A stretch of DNA of 64,000 nucleotides, taken from contig CANROE010000002.1 in assembly GCA_947632195.1 (NCBI GenBank), positions 62,001 through 126,000 on the forward strand, read 5' to 3'. This document shows, in pieces, positions 8,441-15,411 of the stretch (its first letter is position 1; every line of letters begins with the position of its first letter). This DNA is from an uncultured Clostridia bacterium (GTDB lineage: Bacteria > Bacillota > Clostridia > Christensenellales > Borkfalkiaceae). The notes beneath the pieces are model-generated. The model saw only the letters and a program-made list of their open reading frames with translations. It had not been told where the DNA came from and did not search any database. The translations under genes were made by a program, and so were the position numbers.

Positions 8441-8482
8441 AATTCCCTCTTTGCAATTTACATAGGTTACTTCTGCAAAAAA

Positions 8483-8505
8483 GCCGACAGCAAAACTGCT
8501 ATCGG
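8483..8505 (-). terminator. Terminator of the tRNA-Asn gene
   Basis: On the minus strand, seven bases after the tRNA CCA, GCCGATAGCA and TGCTGTCGGC form a 10-bp stem (one G-U pair) with loop GTTT, followed by TTTTTT. Confidence 0.85.
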
Positions 8506-8512
8506 CTTTTTG

Positions 8513-8802
8513 TGGCTGCTCCTGTCAGACTCGAACTGACGACACCGCGGTTACTTCACTACATCGCTTTCGCCTTGTAGTCCGGACTTTGTCTTTCCCA
8601 TGAGCTTTCGCTTTTAGGGATCCCGTGTAAAGTCTCTACACACGAATCCTTGCGGATCCTTGCTCGGCGTTGTCTTATCTTGCGACTTAGATTTCACCGA
8701 ATTAGCGGGATTTGTCATCTGCGGGTTTCCCCGCAGAGCTGCTATTCCTACTCTTGTTAAGTAGGCTTTACAGCCGCGTGCTCTCCCAAGCGTACAGGTT
8801 TA
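8513..8802 (-). tRNA. tRNA-Asn(GUU) split by a group I intron; 5' half irregular
   Basis: The 3' exon (8513-8553) is a clean tRNA 3' half: TAA of the anticodon loop, stem CCGCG, variable loop GTGTC, T arm GTCAG-TTCGAGT-CTGAC, acceptor strand AGGAGCA, discriminator G, encoded CCA. The 5' exon ends CGCGG-CTGT (8770-8778). Joining them gives loop CTGTTAA and anticodon GUU (Asn) on a perfect 5-bp stem. The D arm and acceptor 5' strand do not fit: TGCTCCT is expected, but the aligned bases read TAAACCT, and the D stem and loop are short. A promoter and a terminator flank the gene. It may therefore be a transcribed but damaged tRNA; the 5' boundary given is an estimate. Confidence 0.7.
8554..8769 (-). 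ncRNA. Group I self-splicing intron (IC3-like) in the tRNA-Asn anticodon loop
   Basis: About 216 nt, no ORF. P1: exon GGCUGU pairs with intron GCAGCU, giving the U-G pair at the 5' splice site. P2 is CUGCGGG-GAAA-CCCGCAG. The core has GGUGAAAUC and AAGACAACGCCGAGC (P4-P6 side), P3 UCCCG/CGGGA, P7 GACU/AGUC in GUAGAGACUUUACACGGG and AAGACAAAGUCC, and P8 with loop GCGAAAGC. These strings match the order found in cyanobacterial tRNA-Leu introns. P9 is CUACA/UGUAG and the intron ends in G. Family membership rests on these conserved strings; the exact splice sites are inferred from the restored anticodon loop. Confidence 0.85.
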
Positions 8803-8810
8803 CAGTCAAT

Positions 8811-8840
8811 AATCTATCGGGAAACGTTTGATTAGGTCAA
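8811..8840 (-). promoter_or_regulatory. Promoter of the tRNA-Asn gene
   Basis: Minus-strand TTGACC and TAGATT separated by 18 bp, placing the transcription start a few bases before the tRNA 5' end. Confidence 0.6.
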
Positions 8841-8841
8841 G

Positions 8842-8881
8842 AAAAACGCGCCTCATGACTTTTATAAGATTTTTAGGGCGC
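8842..8881 (-). terminator. Probable terminator of the four-gene operon
   Basis: GCGCC at the end of the U32-like gene pairs with GGCGC about 25 nt later and is followed by GTTTTTC on the minus strand. It lies just before the tRNA promoter. Confidence 0.5.
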
Positions 8882-9937
8882 GATGCGATTTTGGAGAAAA
8901 TTGTCGCAATACCTACAGGTTACGCCGCAAATCTCATCATCGCAACTATGGCTTGCTTCCGAAAACCAAAAATCTGCCATCCCGTCTAGCTCCTTATTAC
9001 CTATTGTTTTCGCCGCGCCCTTCATGTACCATAGACTTGATACATCACCATCGAAATCAAATGTCATGTAAGCTTTAAGTACCCTTAGAATATCTTCTGT
9101 GCTAGCAGTTCTCCCCGTGATTTTGAATTTACAAATGCCAACTCCAGCGTATCTCGGAATATCTTCGGGCCTAATAAAGCGCAGTTTGCACCAAAATGAA
9201 CTTTTACACCCATTTCTATTCACCATGCATATATTTTGGGGATAACCACCCATAAGATCTTCTTCATTACACGTTGCATTTTCTGAATGGCATATAAAGC
9301 AGCTCTCGCGGAATATACACGGTGACATGCCTTCTCCATACAAAAATCCGAGCCCGCATAGTTCATTTACAATAAGTTCGAGGTCGCAATTGTTAGCACT
9401 TATATTTTTTTGTATTCGTATCAATCGACCTATTTCTCTGTTAAAGTACGGCGATAGGCAAAATGAGTGTACGCCGTATAATTGTCTGTAGGTTTCGATT
9501 TGATTTGCGGAAAAAATGTTCGCGATTGAGCTAAGGGTTATTTCCATCTCTGAATTTTTTTTAACAATTTCCGCCAAAAGCGGATGTGTGACTATCACGC
9601 CATCAACAGCAGCATCCTCAAGCCGGCGAACAAAATCAATAATGTCAGACTCCTTCTCTGCTAAGCTAGCTTTACTCCCTATGTATGGTGCATTTAGAGC
9701 GTAATAAAACTTGATATTTTCTGTGTGAAGCTGTTTGATGTGGCTTTCTATTTCCCTCAGTGATACTTCGGGAAGTCTATATTTAGGTCTTGCGGTAAGC
9801 CAATCAAATTCTGACGACGAGGCGTAAACGCTCTTTATTTTTGCAAAATCCGAAAGCGCATTGAGGCGTCTGATTGCACCAATGAGGCGCGAATCGAAAT
9901 TATATCCAACCTTATATTCAACTTTTCCCTGTCCCAT
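8873..9937 (-). CDS. U32 peptidase-like (UbiU/RlhA-type) Fe-S protein
   Basis: Last gene of the AT-rich operon. I start it at the ATG at 9937, which overlaps the upstream stop by one base (TGATG); the ORF track start at 10039 lies inside the preceding gene. The 354-residue product has the U32 pattern: DGVIVTHPLLAEIVKK, a following IANIFSANQIETYRQLYG strand-helix, then a Cys cluster (PCIFRESCFICHSENATC) and later C-x7-C-type pairs, plus a second CGVTCRYC motif at the C-terminus. Characterised U32 relatives (UbiU/V, RlhA, TrhP) are Fe-S proteins that hydroxylate ubiquinone precursors or RNA bases without O2. Here the neighbours suggest a nucleic-acid or nucleotide substrate; that is inference. 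Confidence 0.7.
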   Translation of the reverse strand: MGQGKVEYKVGYNFDSRLIGAIRRLNALSDFAKIKSVYASSSEFDWLTARPKYRLPEVSLREIESHIKQLHTENIKFYYALNAPYIGSKASLAEKESDIIDFVRRLEDAAVDGVIVTHPLLAEIVKKNSEMEITLSSIANIFSANQIETYRQLYGVHSFCLSPYFNREIGRLIRIQKNISANNCDLELIVNELCGLGFLYGEGMSPCIFRESCFICHSENATCNEEDLMGGYPQNICMVNRNGCKSSFWCKLRFIRPEDIPRYAGVGICKFKITGRTASTEDILRVLKAYMTFDFDGDVSSLWYMKGAAKTIGNKELDGMADFWFSEASHSCDDEICGVTCRYCDNFLQNRIAP

Positions 9938-10737
9938 CACAGCTCCACTAAGTCTGCAAATCCCCCTCTGCTCCAAAGCCACATAGGGGTATGTATATCT
10001 ATGGGCGCAAATTCGCTGCCTCTGAGTGTTTCTCTCCACGCCTCTGCGACCTCTCTTTGCACATTGGTAGCATTCATGTCGTGTATCAAACCGAGTTTAT
10101 ATGATGATTGTATGACATGGGTATCAGGCGCAACCGAGATATTCTCCCTGTCGCGTAGCGGCAAGTCTGCGTACTGGGTTAAGACATAAAGCCAATAATT
10201 CGCGATTTTGTTACCACTCAAGTATGGATAGTTTTTCTTGTGCTTTAATTGTATCTCTTGAAGAATTTTTGTTACGGTATAGTCACATCTCTCAAACAAA
10301 TTGCTCAATTCCCCTCCGAGTTCGTTAACAATCGTTGTACATAATCTAATCCAAATTTCTGTGTGCTTATTGGGTTGGATTGCCACTTTATATTTTGTTA
10401 AGGCCGCTCGTAGCTCCTCTGTATTACAGCAGAGAACATCGTTTGGAGAAAAGATGAACCTAGTAGCCGCGTCGTTAAATGAGGCTAAAGCACCTTCCCA
10501 AAGTTTATACGAATTTCTCTGATAGTTGAGCGCCATCGGAAGTGTAAGATAAAGTAAATTTTCTTCTGAGTTGCGTTGCAAATGCGGATTGCTATCTTCT
10601 GGCATGAATTCCCCGCCCAGCAACCCTGCTTTCCACATCTTATATAACTTTCTGACATTATTTAGAGCTTCTGCTCCATCATAGACTTTGCTGTCTGCGC
10701 CGGCTTGATCGAACAAGCTTGTTTGCATTACGGGCAT
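9937..10737 (-). CDS. HhH-GPD (DNA glycosylase fold)-like protein
   Basis: A 266-residue protein without signal or membrane segments. Residues 174-212 read SGNKIANYWLYVL ... APDTHVIQSSYKLGL, which resembles the helix-hairpin-helix followed by the GPD loop of base-excision glycosylases, where the Asp of the D-T-H-V motif is the catalytic residue (Asp205 here). The N-terminal part has the all-helical character expected of the fold. No C-terminal Fe-S cluster motif is present. The family is assigned from this short pattern only, so moderate confidence. Third gene of the operon: it starts 3 bp after the kinase-methyltransferase stop and overlaps the next gene by one base. Confidence 0.5.
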   Translation of the reverse strand: MPVMQTSLFDQAGADSKVYDGAEALNNVRKLYKMWKAGLLGGEFMPEDSNPHLQRNSEENLLYLTLPMALNYQRNSYKLWEGALASFNDAATRFIFSPNDVLCCNTEELRAALTKYKVAIQPNKHTEIWIRLCTTIVNELGGELSNLFERCDYTVTKILQEIQLKHKKNYPYLSGNKIANYWLYVLTQYADLPLRDRENISVAPDTHVIQSSYKLGLIHDMNATNVQREVAEAWRETLRGSEFAPIDIHTPMWLWSRGGFADLVEL

Positions 10738-10740
10738 ATT

Positions 10741-11943
10741 TCAATACTCCTTTTTTAGTACATAGCACTCAACTATGCAAAGATCCTTTTCGTCTACCCC
10801 ATGTTTCTTTGCCGGTGTAACAATTTCCTTTGAGATATGGCTATGATAATCTATTCCAAGCTTTCCCTTTTCATATCTTTCAATAACGAACCCCAGCCTT
10901 CTTCCCAATATCTCAATCTGCTCTTTAGGATATGTGAATGAATAAACCTCATTCACGTTGCCAGAACTCCCGATAAATTTCGTCTTTATCGCACCTCCCC
11001 TGTTTAGTTGACACCATTCATGACTTGGAAGCGAAACCACCAATCTCCCGTCTCGCCTTAAAATCCTTAATAGCGAGGCAATTGCCTCTGGGTAGAAATA
11101 CGGGTCGCACAGGGATGCAAATATGACATCAAATTCTTCATCGTGCCCACGGAATTGTCTAATTCCGACATGATCCTGCTCAGCCCCAGCATTCATTTTT
11201 TCAGCGATATCAATCGATGGAATATTTTTCTTCGAGAGAGAATTCAGCCACCCATTTCCACTCCCGACTTCTAACAAGGCATCTTCACTCGTGCATTTTC
11301 TTAGTTCATCTTCAAAGAAGGAGGCGCTCGCATCGTGAAAATTTGCCGTAGTCACCCTCTTCGCGTCATAGAACTCTCCAGCAATTTGCTCATAGCCTGC
11401 TTTGTTAACTCTATCTATTTCATCACTCTGTGGCAAGTGTAGCTCTCGCTGAAGTTTGGTGGCTTGTATCATTCTTGATAGATTGCAAATTTGCGAATCA
11501 ATTGCATCGTCTGCGTTATTTGAAACCATGATATCTATGGGTGTATCAGAGGAACTATAATCTTCGGCCCGACCACGATCATCGCGAAAATCGCCACTTA
11601 GAATTTGCACGATAATCAGGTCATGACAGTATTTCCTGATTTTCTCCACATTGCTCGGATGAATTTCTTTTACAACATCTATTCCGCTTTGAGAAAAAAC
11701 AGACGCCTCCATGGCGTATTTATATCCATAGGCCTCATCTATGTATAAAATCCGACCATCATGTAGAAGCCCTCGAATTTGTTCGTCAGATACAAATTCA
11801 TACTCGTCAGATTCGTTTTTTCGTTTGGGACGTGTCGTATATGATTTAGCCCGCAAATACAAATGGGGGAACTTTTGAATCAACGCATTTATAATTGTTG
11901 TTTTTCCGCTTCCACTGGGACCAATTACGGCAATAAAGCTCAT
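10741..11943 (-). CDS. Guanylate-kinase-like domain fused to a SAM-dependent methyltransferase
   Basis: Residues 1-165 look like a nucleoside-monophosphate kinase: P-loop GPSGSGKTT (8-16), then SYTTRPKRKNESDEYEFVS (34-52), the guanylate-kinase signature for GMP binding, and a lid-like DFRDDRGRAED segment. Residues from about 175 on form a class I methyltransferase with motif I LLEVGSGNG (223-231), a following acidic-type region and a post-core FDVIFASLCDPYFYPEAI segment. Housekeeping guanylate kinase is a stand-alone protein of about 200 residues, so this fusion is a specialised enzyme. Activity on a modified guanine nucleotide or on nucleic-acid ends is a plausible but unproven reading. It lies 8 bp after the GP88-like gene with AGGAGGG as ribosome binding site. 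Confidence 0.75.
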   Translation of the reverse strand: MSFIAVIGPSGSGKTTIINALIQKFPHLYLRAKSYTTRPKRKNESDEYEFVSDEQIRGLLHDGRILYIDEAYGYKYAMEASVFSQSGIDVVKEIHPSNVEKIRKYCHDLIIVQILSGDFRDDRGRAEDYSSSDTPIDIMVSNNADDAIDSQICNLSRMIQATKLQRELHLPQSDEIDRVNKAGYEQIAGEFYDAKRVTTANFHDASASFFEDELRKCTSEDALLEVGSGNGWLNSLSKKNIPSIDIAEKMNAGAEQDHVGIRQFRGHDEEFDVIFASLCDPYFYPEAIASLLRILRRDGRLVVSLPSHEWCQLNRGGAIKTKFIGSSGNVNEVYSFTYPKEQIEILGRRLGFVIERYEKGKLGIDYHSHISKEIVTPAKKHGVDEKDLCIVECYVLKKEY

Positions 11944-11951
11944 ACTCCCTC

Positions 11952-12656
11952 CTAATGTCTAACAAAGTAAATGTTACTTTTTGTATCGCAAAAGCACTCG
12001 CCGCAATCTAAGCAATTTTTCCCGTTGGAATATTGCTCGGGACAGTTAAACATATCATCTCGGCGATGGTCATCGCCAACGATACAAAATCGCCATCCTG
12101 CTGGTGGCACCTCATTCCTTTCTAATGACGCAATCAATTGAATATTAGATTTTGCGCGAAGCCGTTCCATGTCTCGAAGCAGTTTTGGAACACGCCATGA
12201 TCTTGTATAACCCCAAAACAACGCTGATGGATTTAGGTCTACCACGCTCTCCCACAAACCTATGTAATTACTAGAAAAGAAATCGCCTGATGAGTGAATT
12301 CTAACGACGGGGTTCATAGTTCTTCCTATTTGTTCGCATAGCCTATAAATTAACTCCTCTTGTTTCTGCACCGCCCAATAGAGATTACAGCACCAACGCT
12401 CAATCGGGAAAACATCTATGCGCGTGTCCGCGTTATAACAATAATTTAGGCATTCAGAGGCGCCAGGACACGTAATAACGGGGGGCAAATTCCATACCAA
12501 AGCCGTTTGATTTTTGTCATTTTTTATGCCAGTTTTCTTGTTCCCTCCTTCCAATCCGTAATATTCTCCCTCGATCGGGAGCAAATCGCGGTAGCTTTCT
12601 AAAATCGCTCTCCGCGTTTTCAATTGCCTTTGCGTGGGTATAGTTCTCCTAAGCAT
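11952..12656 (-). CDS. GP88-like Cys-rich protein of unknown function
   Basis: First gene of the operon, 234 residues. It contains CPGASECLNYCYN, then RIHSSGDFFSSNYIGLW, a WGYTRSWRVPKLL segment and a C-terminal CLDCGECFCD cluster. The spacing of CPGA..C..C and R-I-H-x-S-G-D-F resembles the phage Gp88 family (Pfam GP88), known mainly from actinophages and without a firmly established function; Cys arrangement suggests metal or Fe-S binding. The ribosome binding site is GGGAGGATG and a consensus promoter lies 115-140 bp upstream beyond a leader hairpin. Base composition of this and the next three genes is clearly more AT-rich than the flanking ICE and core genes, which points to horizontal transfer. 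Confidence 0.6.
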   Translation of the reverse strand: MLRRTIPTQRQLKTRRAILESYRDLLPIEGEYYGLEGGNKKTGIKNDKNQTALVWNLPPVITCPGASECLNYCYNADTRIDVFPIERWCCNLYWAVQKQEELIYRLCEQIGRTMNPVVRIHSSGDFFSSNYIGLWESVVDLNPSALFWGYTRSWRVPKLLRDMERLRAKSNIQLIASLERNEVPPAGWRFCIVGDDHRRDDMFNCPEQYSNGKNCLDCGECFCDTKSNIYFVRH

Positions 12657-12724
12657 GTCATCCTCCCATTAGCAAGTCGCCTCAGCCTGCATTAATTGCG
12701 CGGGAATTGAAATCTCTCACTCGA

Positions 12725-12755
12725 AAAATCCGATAGTTTAACACTATCGGATTTT
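12725..12755 (-). promoter_or_regulatory. Terminator-like hairpin in the leader of the four-gene operon
   Basis: AAAATCCGATAGT pairs with ACTATCGGATTTT (13 bp, 5-nt loop) and is followed by TTTTTCG on the minus strand. It lies between the promoter (12770-12798) and the first gene, so it should attenuate transcription unless relieved. Confidence 0.6.
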
Positions 12756-12769
12756 CCATTTTCTATGTT

Positions 12770-12798
12770 ACTATAACACATTAGGGTACAATTGTCAA
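12770..12798 (-). promoter_or_regulatory. Consensus promoter of the four-gene operon
   Basis: Minus-strand TTGACA and TATAGT with a 17-bp spacer. Confidence 0.85.
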
Positions 12799-13274
12799 GT
12801 GAAACAAATCCAATGTTTCTTACTTGTTTGTGTAGCATGGGGACACTTTCGTCATTCTTTTATCAAGAAACGCAGTTTTAACCGGCTTCCCTTACTCGAT
12901 AAAATTGACCATATTACAGACTTTTAGTACAGATGTGGAAAAAATAGAGCAATTATTATCTCTTGAACCACACACGTCGTATACTTTAATACGGTCGTGG
13001 GCTTTTTCTTTTTAGGCTTATATGGTTTTAATTTATCTTTAATTAGCTGATTTTTTCTTTCGATATCCTTGTGTAATCTCCTTGTGGCTTTTGTCTTAAA
13101 CACATGCCTTCTATATTATTAACGTTTTAGACGGGTAAAATGTTACAAAAAAATTTCGGATTTCTCCAAAATTTTTTTGTGGTATAACTATTTTCTTGTC
13201 GTAAGAAGGGTGCTACCCTGTTTGGGAACAAGCTCTTGCGTCGGAATTGCCATTATGATGAAACTTTTTACACC
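12799..13274. other. Non-coding AT-rich junction between the operon and the ICE recombinase
   Basis: No convincing gene. It holds a plus-strand hairpin (12971-13007), a short interrupted minus-strand reading frame (VKTAFLDKRMTKVSPCYTNK) that I cannot assign, a small palindrome GGGTGCTACCC at 13208-13218, and CTTGCGTCGG at 13235-13244, a ten-base string that recurs at 45278-45287. The end of the ICE probably lies within the last 100 bp. Confidence 0.5.
12971..13007 (+). terminator. Imperfect terminator hairpin with no visible gene upstream
   Basis: CACACGTCGTAT and ATACGGTCGTGGG pair with G-U pairs and one bulge, followed by GCTTTTTC on the plus strand. It may be a relic of a lost plus-strand gene. 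Confidence 0.45.
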
Positions 13275-14840
13275 TCAGAAATCGCTAATCAAATCAAGAT
13301 AGGGTTTCTTGATTAAAACGTTTATACGGTATAGTTTGCCAATTTCTATTCTTTCGAGAAGATCACATATTATCATCTTCTTCCGCTCTCGCGTCGCGCT
13401 ATCAAATTCTTCGGCGAAACCGAGGAATTGCTCGTAACGCGCATCGAGATTCTTCAATGTGTCTTGCTCGGCGTTGACGGCTTTCAGCGTTTCCGGAATT
13501 AGCCGCTCGAGCTGCGCAATTTTCTCTCTGTGAACAACTAAGGATTGATTGATGTCCTCTAATGACAACCGAGATTTTCCAATCATTGCCAAGCCAATCT
13601 CATTATGAAGCCTTTGAATGATAAGCCCAAGTTCTTCATGCTCTTTAAGGAGCCGATTATAGTCTGCTCTTTTTTGGCGGAGCGCCTCTTTGTAGCTCCG
13701 CTCGAGAGCATCAGTTCTTACGCTACCCTTGATCTTGTCAAGCAAGTCGTGAACGACAGCAAGCACCGCCTCGTCGATCCGCGTAGACGTGTATTCCGTC
13801 AAACCATCGCACGGTCCCCTACGTCGTGCCCGATTGGGACAGACGTATTTGATTTGATGATATACCTTTTCCGTCCCATCTGCCAACGTTCGCTTTGCGG
13901 AATAAGTGCAAGCATGCAATCTCGCCCCGCAGTGAGCGCAATAAATATTCCCGCCGAGGAGCGCTGCACCCCTTGTAGTATATGCTATGTTCGATTTTCT
14001 TGCATTCACTACGTTCCGAGCTTCCAAAATCTTTTGTGCTTGCGCAAACATATCTTCACTGATAATTTGGAGGCCCTCTATGAGTTCAGACCGCTTCCCG
14101 CCGCGCACATAGTGTCCCGTATAAACCTCATTTCGTAAGATACGGTTAATCGTATTGGATTGGAACCTCGCCCCATTGTGTGTTCTGAACCCCTGTTCGT
14201 TGATAAGATTACAGAGCCTCCATGTGCCATAACCCTCGTTTACGGTCTTTTGAAATATGTATTGTACCACGGCGGCCTCTTCGGGAATGATTTCAAGTGC
14301 GACAAGTTCCCGCCCCTTCTTTGTGATAGTCCCGCTCTTCACGAACCGATAACCGAAGGCCGCTGCCCCGCCCGTAAATTTCCCCTCTTCCACAAGCTGT
14401 CCGAGGCGTGTCTTGACGCGGAGAGAAGTTTTTCTGCTCTCGCCGCCCGCTTGCCAAAACCTTATGTAGTTCAGAAGGTAATCGCAGTCGTTTTCAAAGG
14501 TCTGCTGTCCCTCTTTTGTACTCCAAACTTGGATGCCGCTCTTTACGAACCATTCAAGGACAAAAGGTGTTTCGTTGGGAATACGCCCCAATCGGTCAAA
14601 CATGAACACAAGCAGAATATCAAACTCTTTCTTCTCTGCCGCCGCCCTCAAATCTTGTATAGCATCGCGGTCGTTTGCCGAGATCTTGAAACCGGATACA
14701 CCCTTCTCAAGGAACTCCTTACAAATCGTCCACCCCATTTTCTCCGCAAACACATGACAGGCTTTCCGCTGCATGGGGATGTCGTCCTCGTCCACTTGTC
14801 CTTTGGTCGAAACGCGATATAAGCAATACACCCTTTCCAT
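13275..14840 (-). CDS. Large serine recombinase of the ICE (TndX/TnpX-type)
   Basis: A 521-residue protein. The N-terminal resolvase domain has YRVSTKGQ (catalytic Ser11) and the Arg-rich FMFDRLGRIPNE segment; a recombinase domain follows (GTWRLCNLINEQGFRTHNG...), then a zinc ribbon (CAHCGARLHAC ... CPNRARRRGPC) and a C-terminal coiled-coil region rich in Lys and Glu. It should excise and integrate the element through a Ser-DNA intermediate. Next to TnpW- and TnpV-like genes this is the recombination end of the ICE. Its stop codon is about 30 bp from the putative att core. Ribosome binding site AGAGGTG. Confidence 0.95.
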   Translation of the reverse strand: MERVYCLYRVSTKGQVDEDDIPMQRKACHVFAEKMGWTICKEFLEKGVSGFKISANDRDAIQDLRAAAEKKEFDILLVFMFDRLGRIPNETPFVLEWFVKSGIQVWSTKEGQQTFENDCDYLLNYIRFWQAGGESRKTSLRVKTRLGQLVEEGKFTGGAAAFGYRFVKSGTITKKGRELVALEIIPEEAAVVQYIFQKTVNEGYGTWRLCNLINEQGFRTHNGARFQSNTINRILRNEVYTGHYVRGGKRSELIEGLQIISEDMFAQAQKILEARNVVNARKSNIAYTTRGAALLGGNIYCAHCGARLHACTYSAKRTLADGTEKVYHQIKYVCPNRARRRGPCDGLTEYTSTRIDEAVLAVVHDLLDKIKGSVRTDALERSYKEALRQKRADYNRLLKEHEELGLIIQRLHNEIGLAMIGKSRLSLEDINQSLVVHREKIAQLERLIPETLKAVNAEQDTLKNLDARYEQFLGFAEEFDSATRERKKMIICDLLERIEIGKLYRINVLIKKPYLDLISDF

Positions 14841-14926
14841 TCTATTGTATCACCTCTTTGCCGTTACTGTAGCTGTATGTGCCAACTTTTTCGTGATGTT
14901 TTGTGATGTTTTCTTTTCTATCGTGG

Positions 14927-15100
14927 TCAATTTTTTGCTATCCGTTCTTCGTATGCCGCCAACAGGTTATCTATCACCCTTTGAAGTGAGCCATCCGAAG
15001 GTGTATTGCCGATATAGACTTTAATATGAATTCCATTAACGTCCATTTCTTTATACAGTTCACGGTTTCCCTCTTTTCTCTCAATCTCTGCGCTTTCCGT
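14927..15100 (-). CDS. Small TnpW-like transposon protein with a non-ATG start
   Basis: Not in the ORF track. After AAGGAGGAATT the frame reads ACG GAA AGC ... to give ESAEIERKEGNRELYKEMDV NGIHIKVYIGNTPSDGSL and ends VIDNLLAAYEERIAKN, then TGA. The NGIHIKVYIGN core and size (about 57 residues) resemble the TnpW proteins that accompany TnpV and serine recombinases. An in-frame TAA precedes the ribosome binding site, so the start must be ACG, ATT or the internal ATG at 15046. The ACG may be a mutated ATG. The minus-strand ORF listed at 14974-15162 is a shadow of this frame. Confidence 0.55.
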   Translation of the reverse strand, partial: TESAEIERKEGNRELYKEMDVNGIHIKVYIGNTPSDGSLQRVIDNLLAAYEERIAKN

Positions 15101-15183
15101 AATTCCTCCTTACGATGAGGCGCAGACGGCAAGTTACGCCTCATCTTTCGATGAATCCGCAACTTGCCTTTGCAGTTCGGTTA

Positions 15184-15399
15184 TTATCCCTCTTGTCCCT
15201 GTTCGATCTGTTTCTTCAAACTCTCATAGCCCTCTCGGATCAGCTCCACTTTTGTGATCTTATACTTTTCCAAAAAGGCGATGATCTCCTCGCACTCGCC
15301 GCGCGGCATACTTGTCCCGAAGGTGGCACTTCTTGCTTTGCGCTCCGCCTTATGCTTATCCTCATACCGCTTGTCGATGATTTGCTTTGGCGTTCTCAT
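15184..15399 (-). CDS. Small conserved-type ICE protein, function unknown
   Basis: 71 residues, highly charged: MRTPKQIIDKRYEDKHKAER then GTSMPRGECEEIIAFLEKYKITKVELIREG. The second half looks like a helix-turn-helix or ribbon-helix-helix DNA-binding module. It sits between the TnpV and TnpW-like genes near the recombinase, where regulators of excision are common, but I cannot name it. The ribosome binding site is weak (GGGGGC). Confidence 0.6.
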   Translation of the reverse strand: MRTPKQIIDKRYEDKHKAERKARSATFGTSMPRGECEEIIAFLEKYKITKVELIREGYESLKKQIEQGQEG

Positions 15400-15411
15400 G
15401 GCTTTGCCCCC

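Noticed and set aside
8554-8620. AAAGTCCGGACTAC read as an RNase P RNA motif (GAGGAAAGUCC-like)
   Set aside because: The string belongs to P7/P9 of the group I intron; none of the other RNase P RNA elements are present.
12830-12925. Minus-strand fragment GKPVKTAFLDKRMTKVSPCYTNK after an in-frame stop
   Set aside because: Looks slightly protein-like but is too short and I cannot link it to any family; noted only in the intergenic entry.
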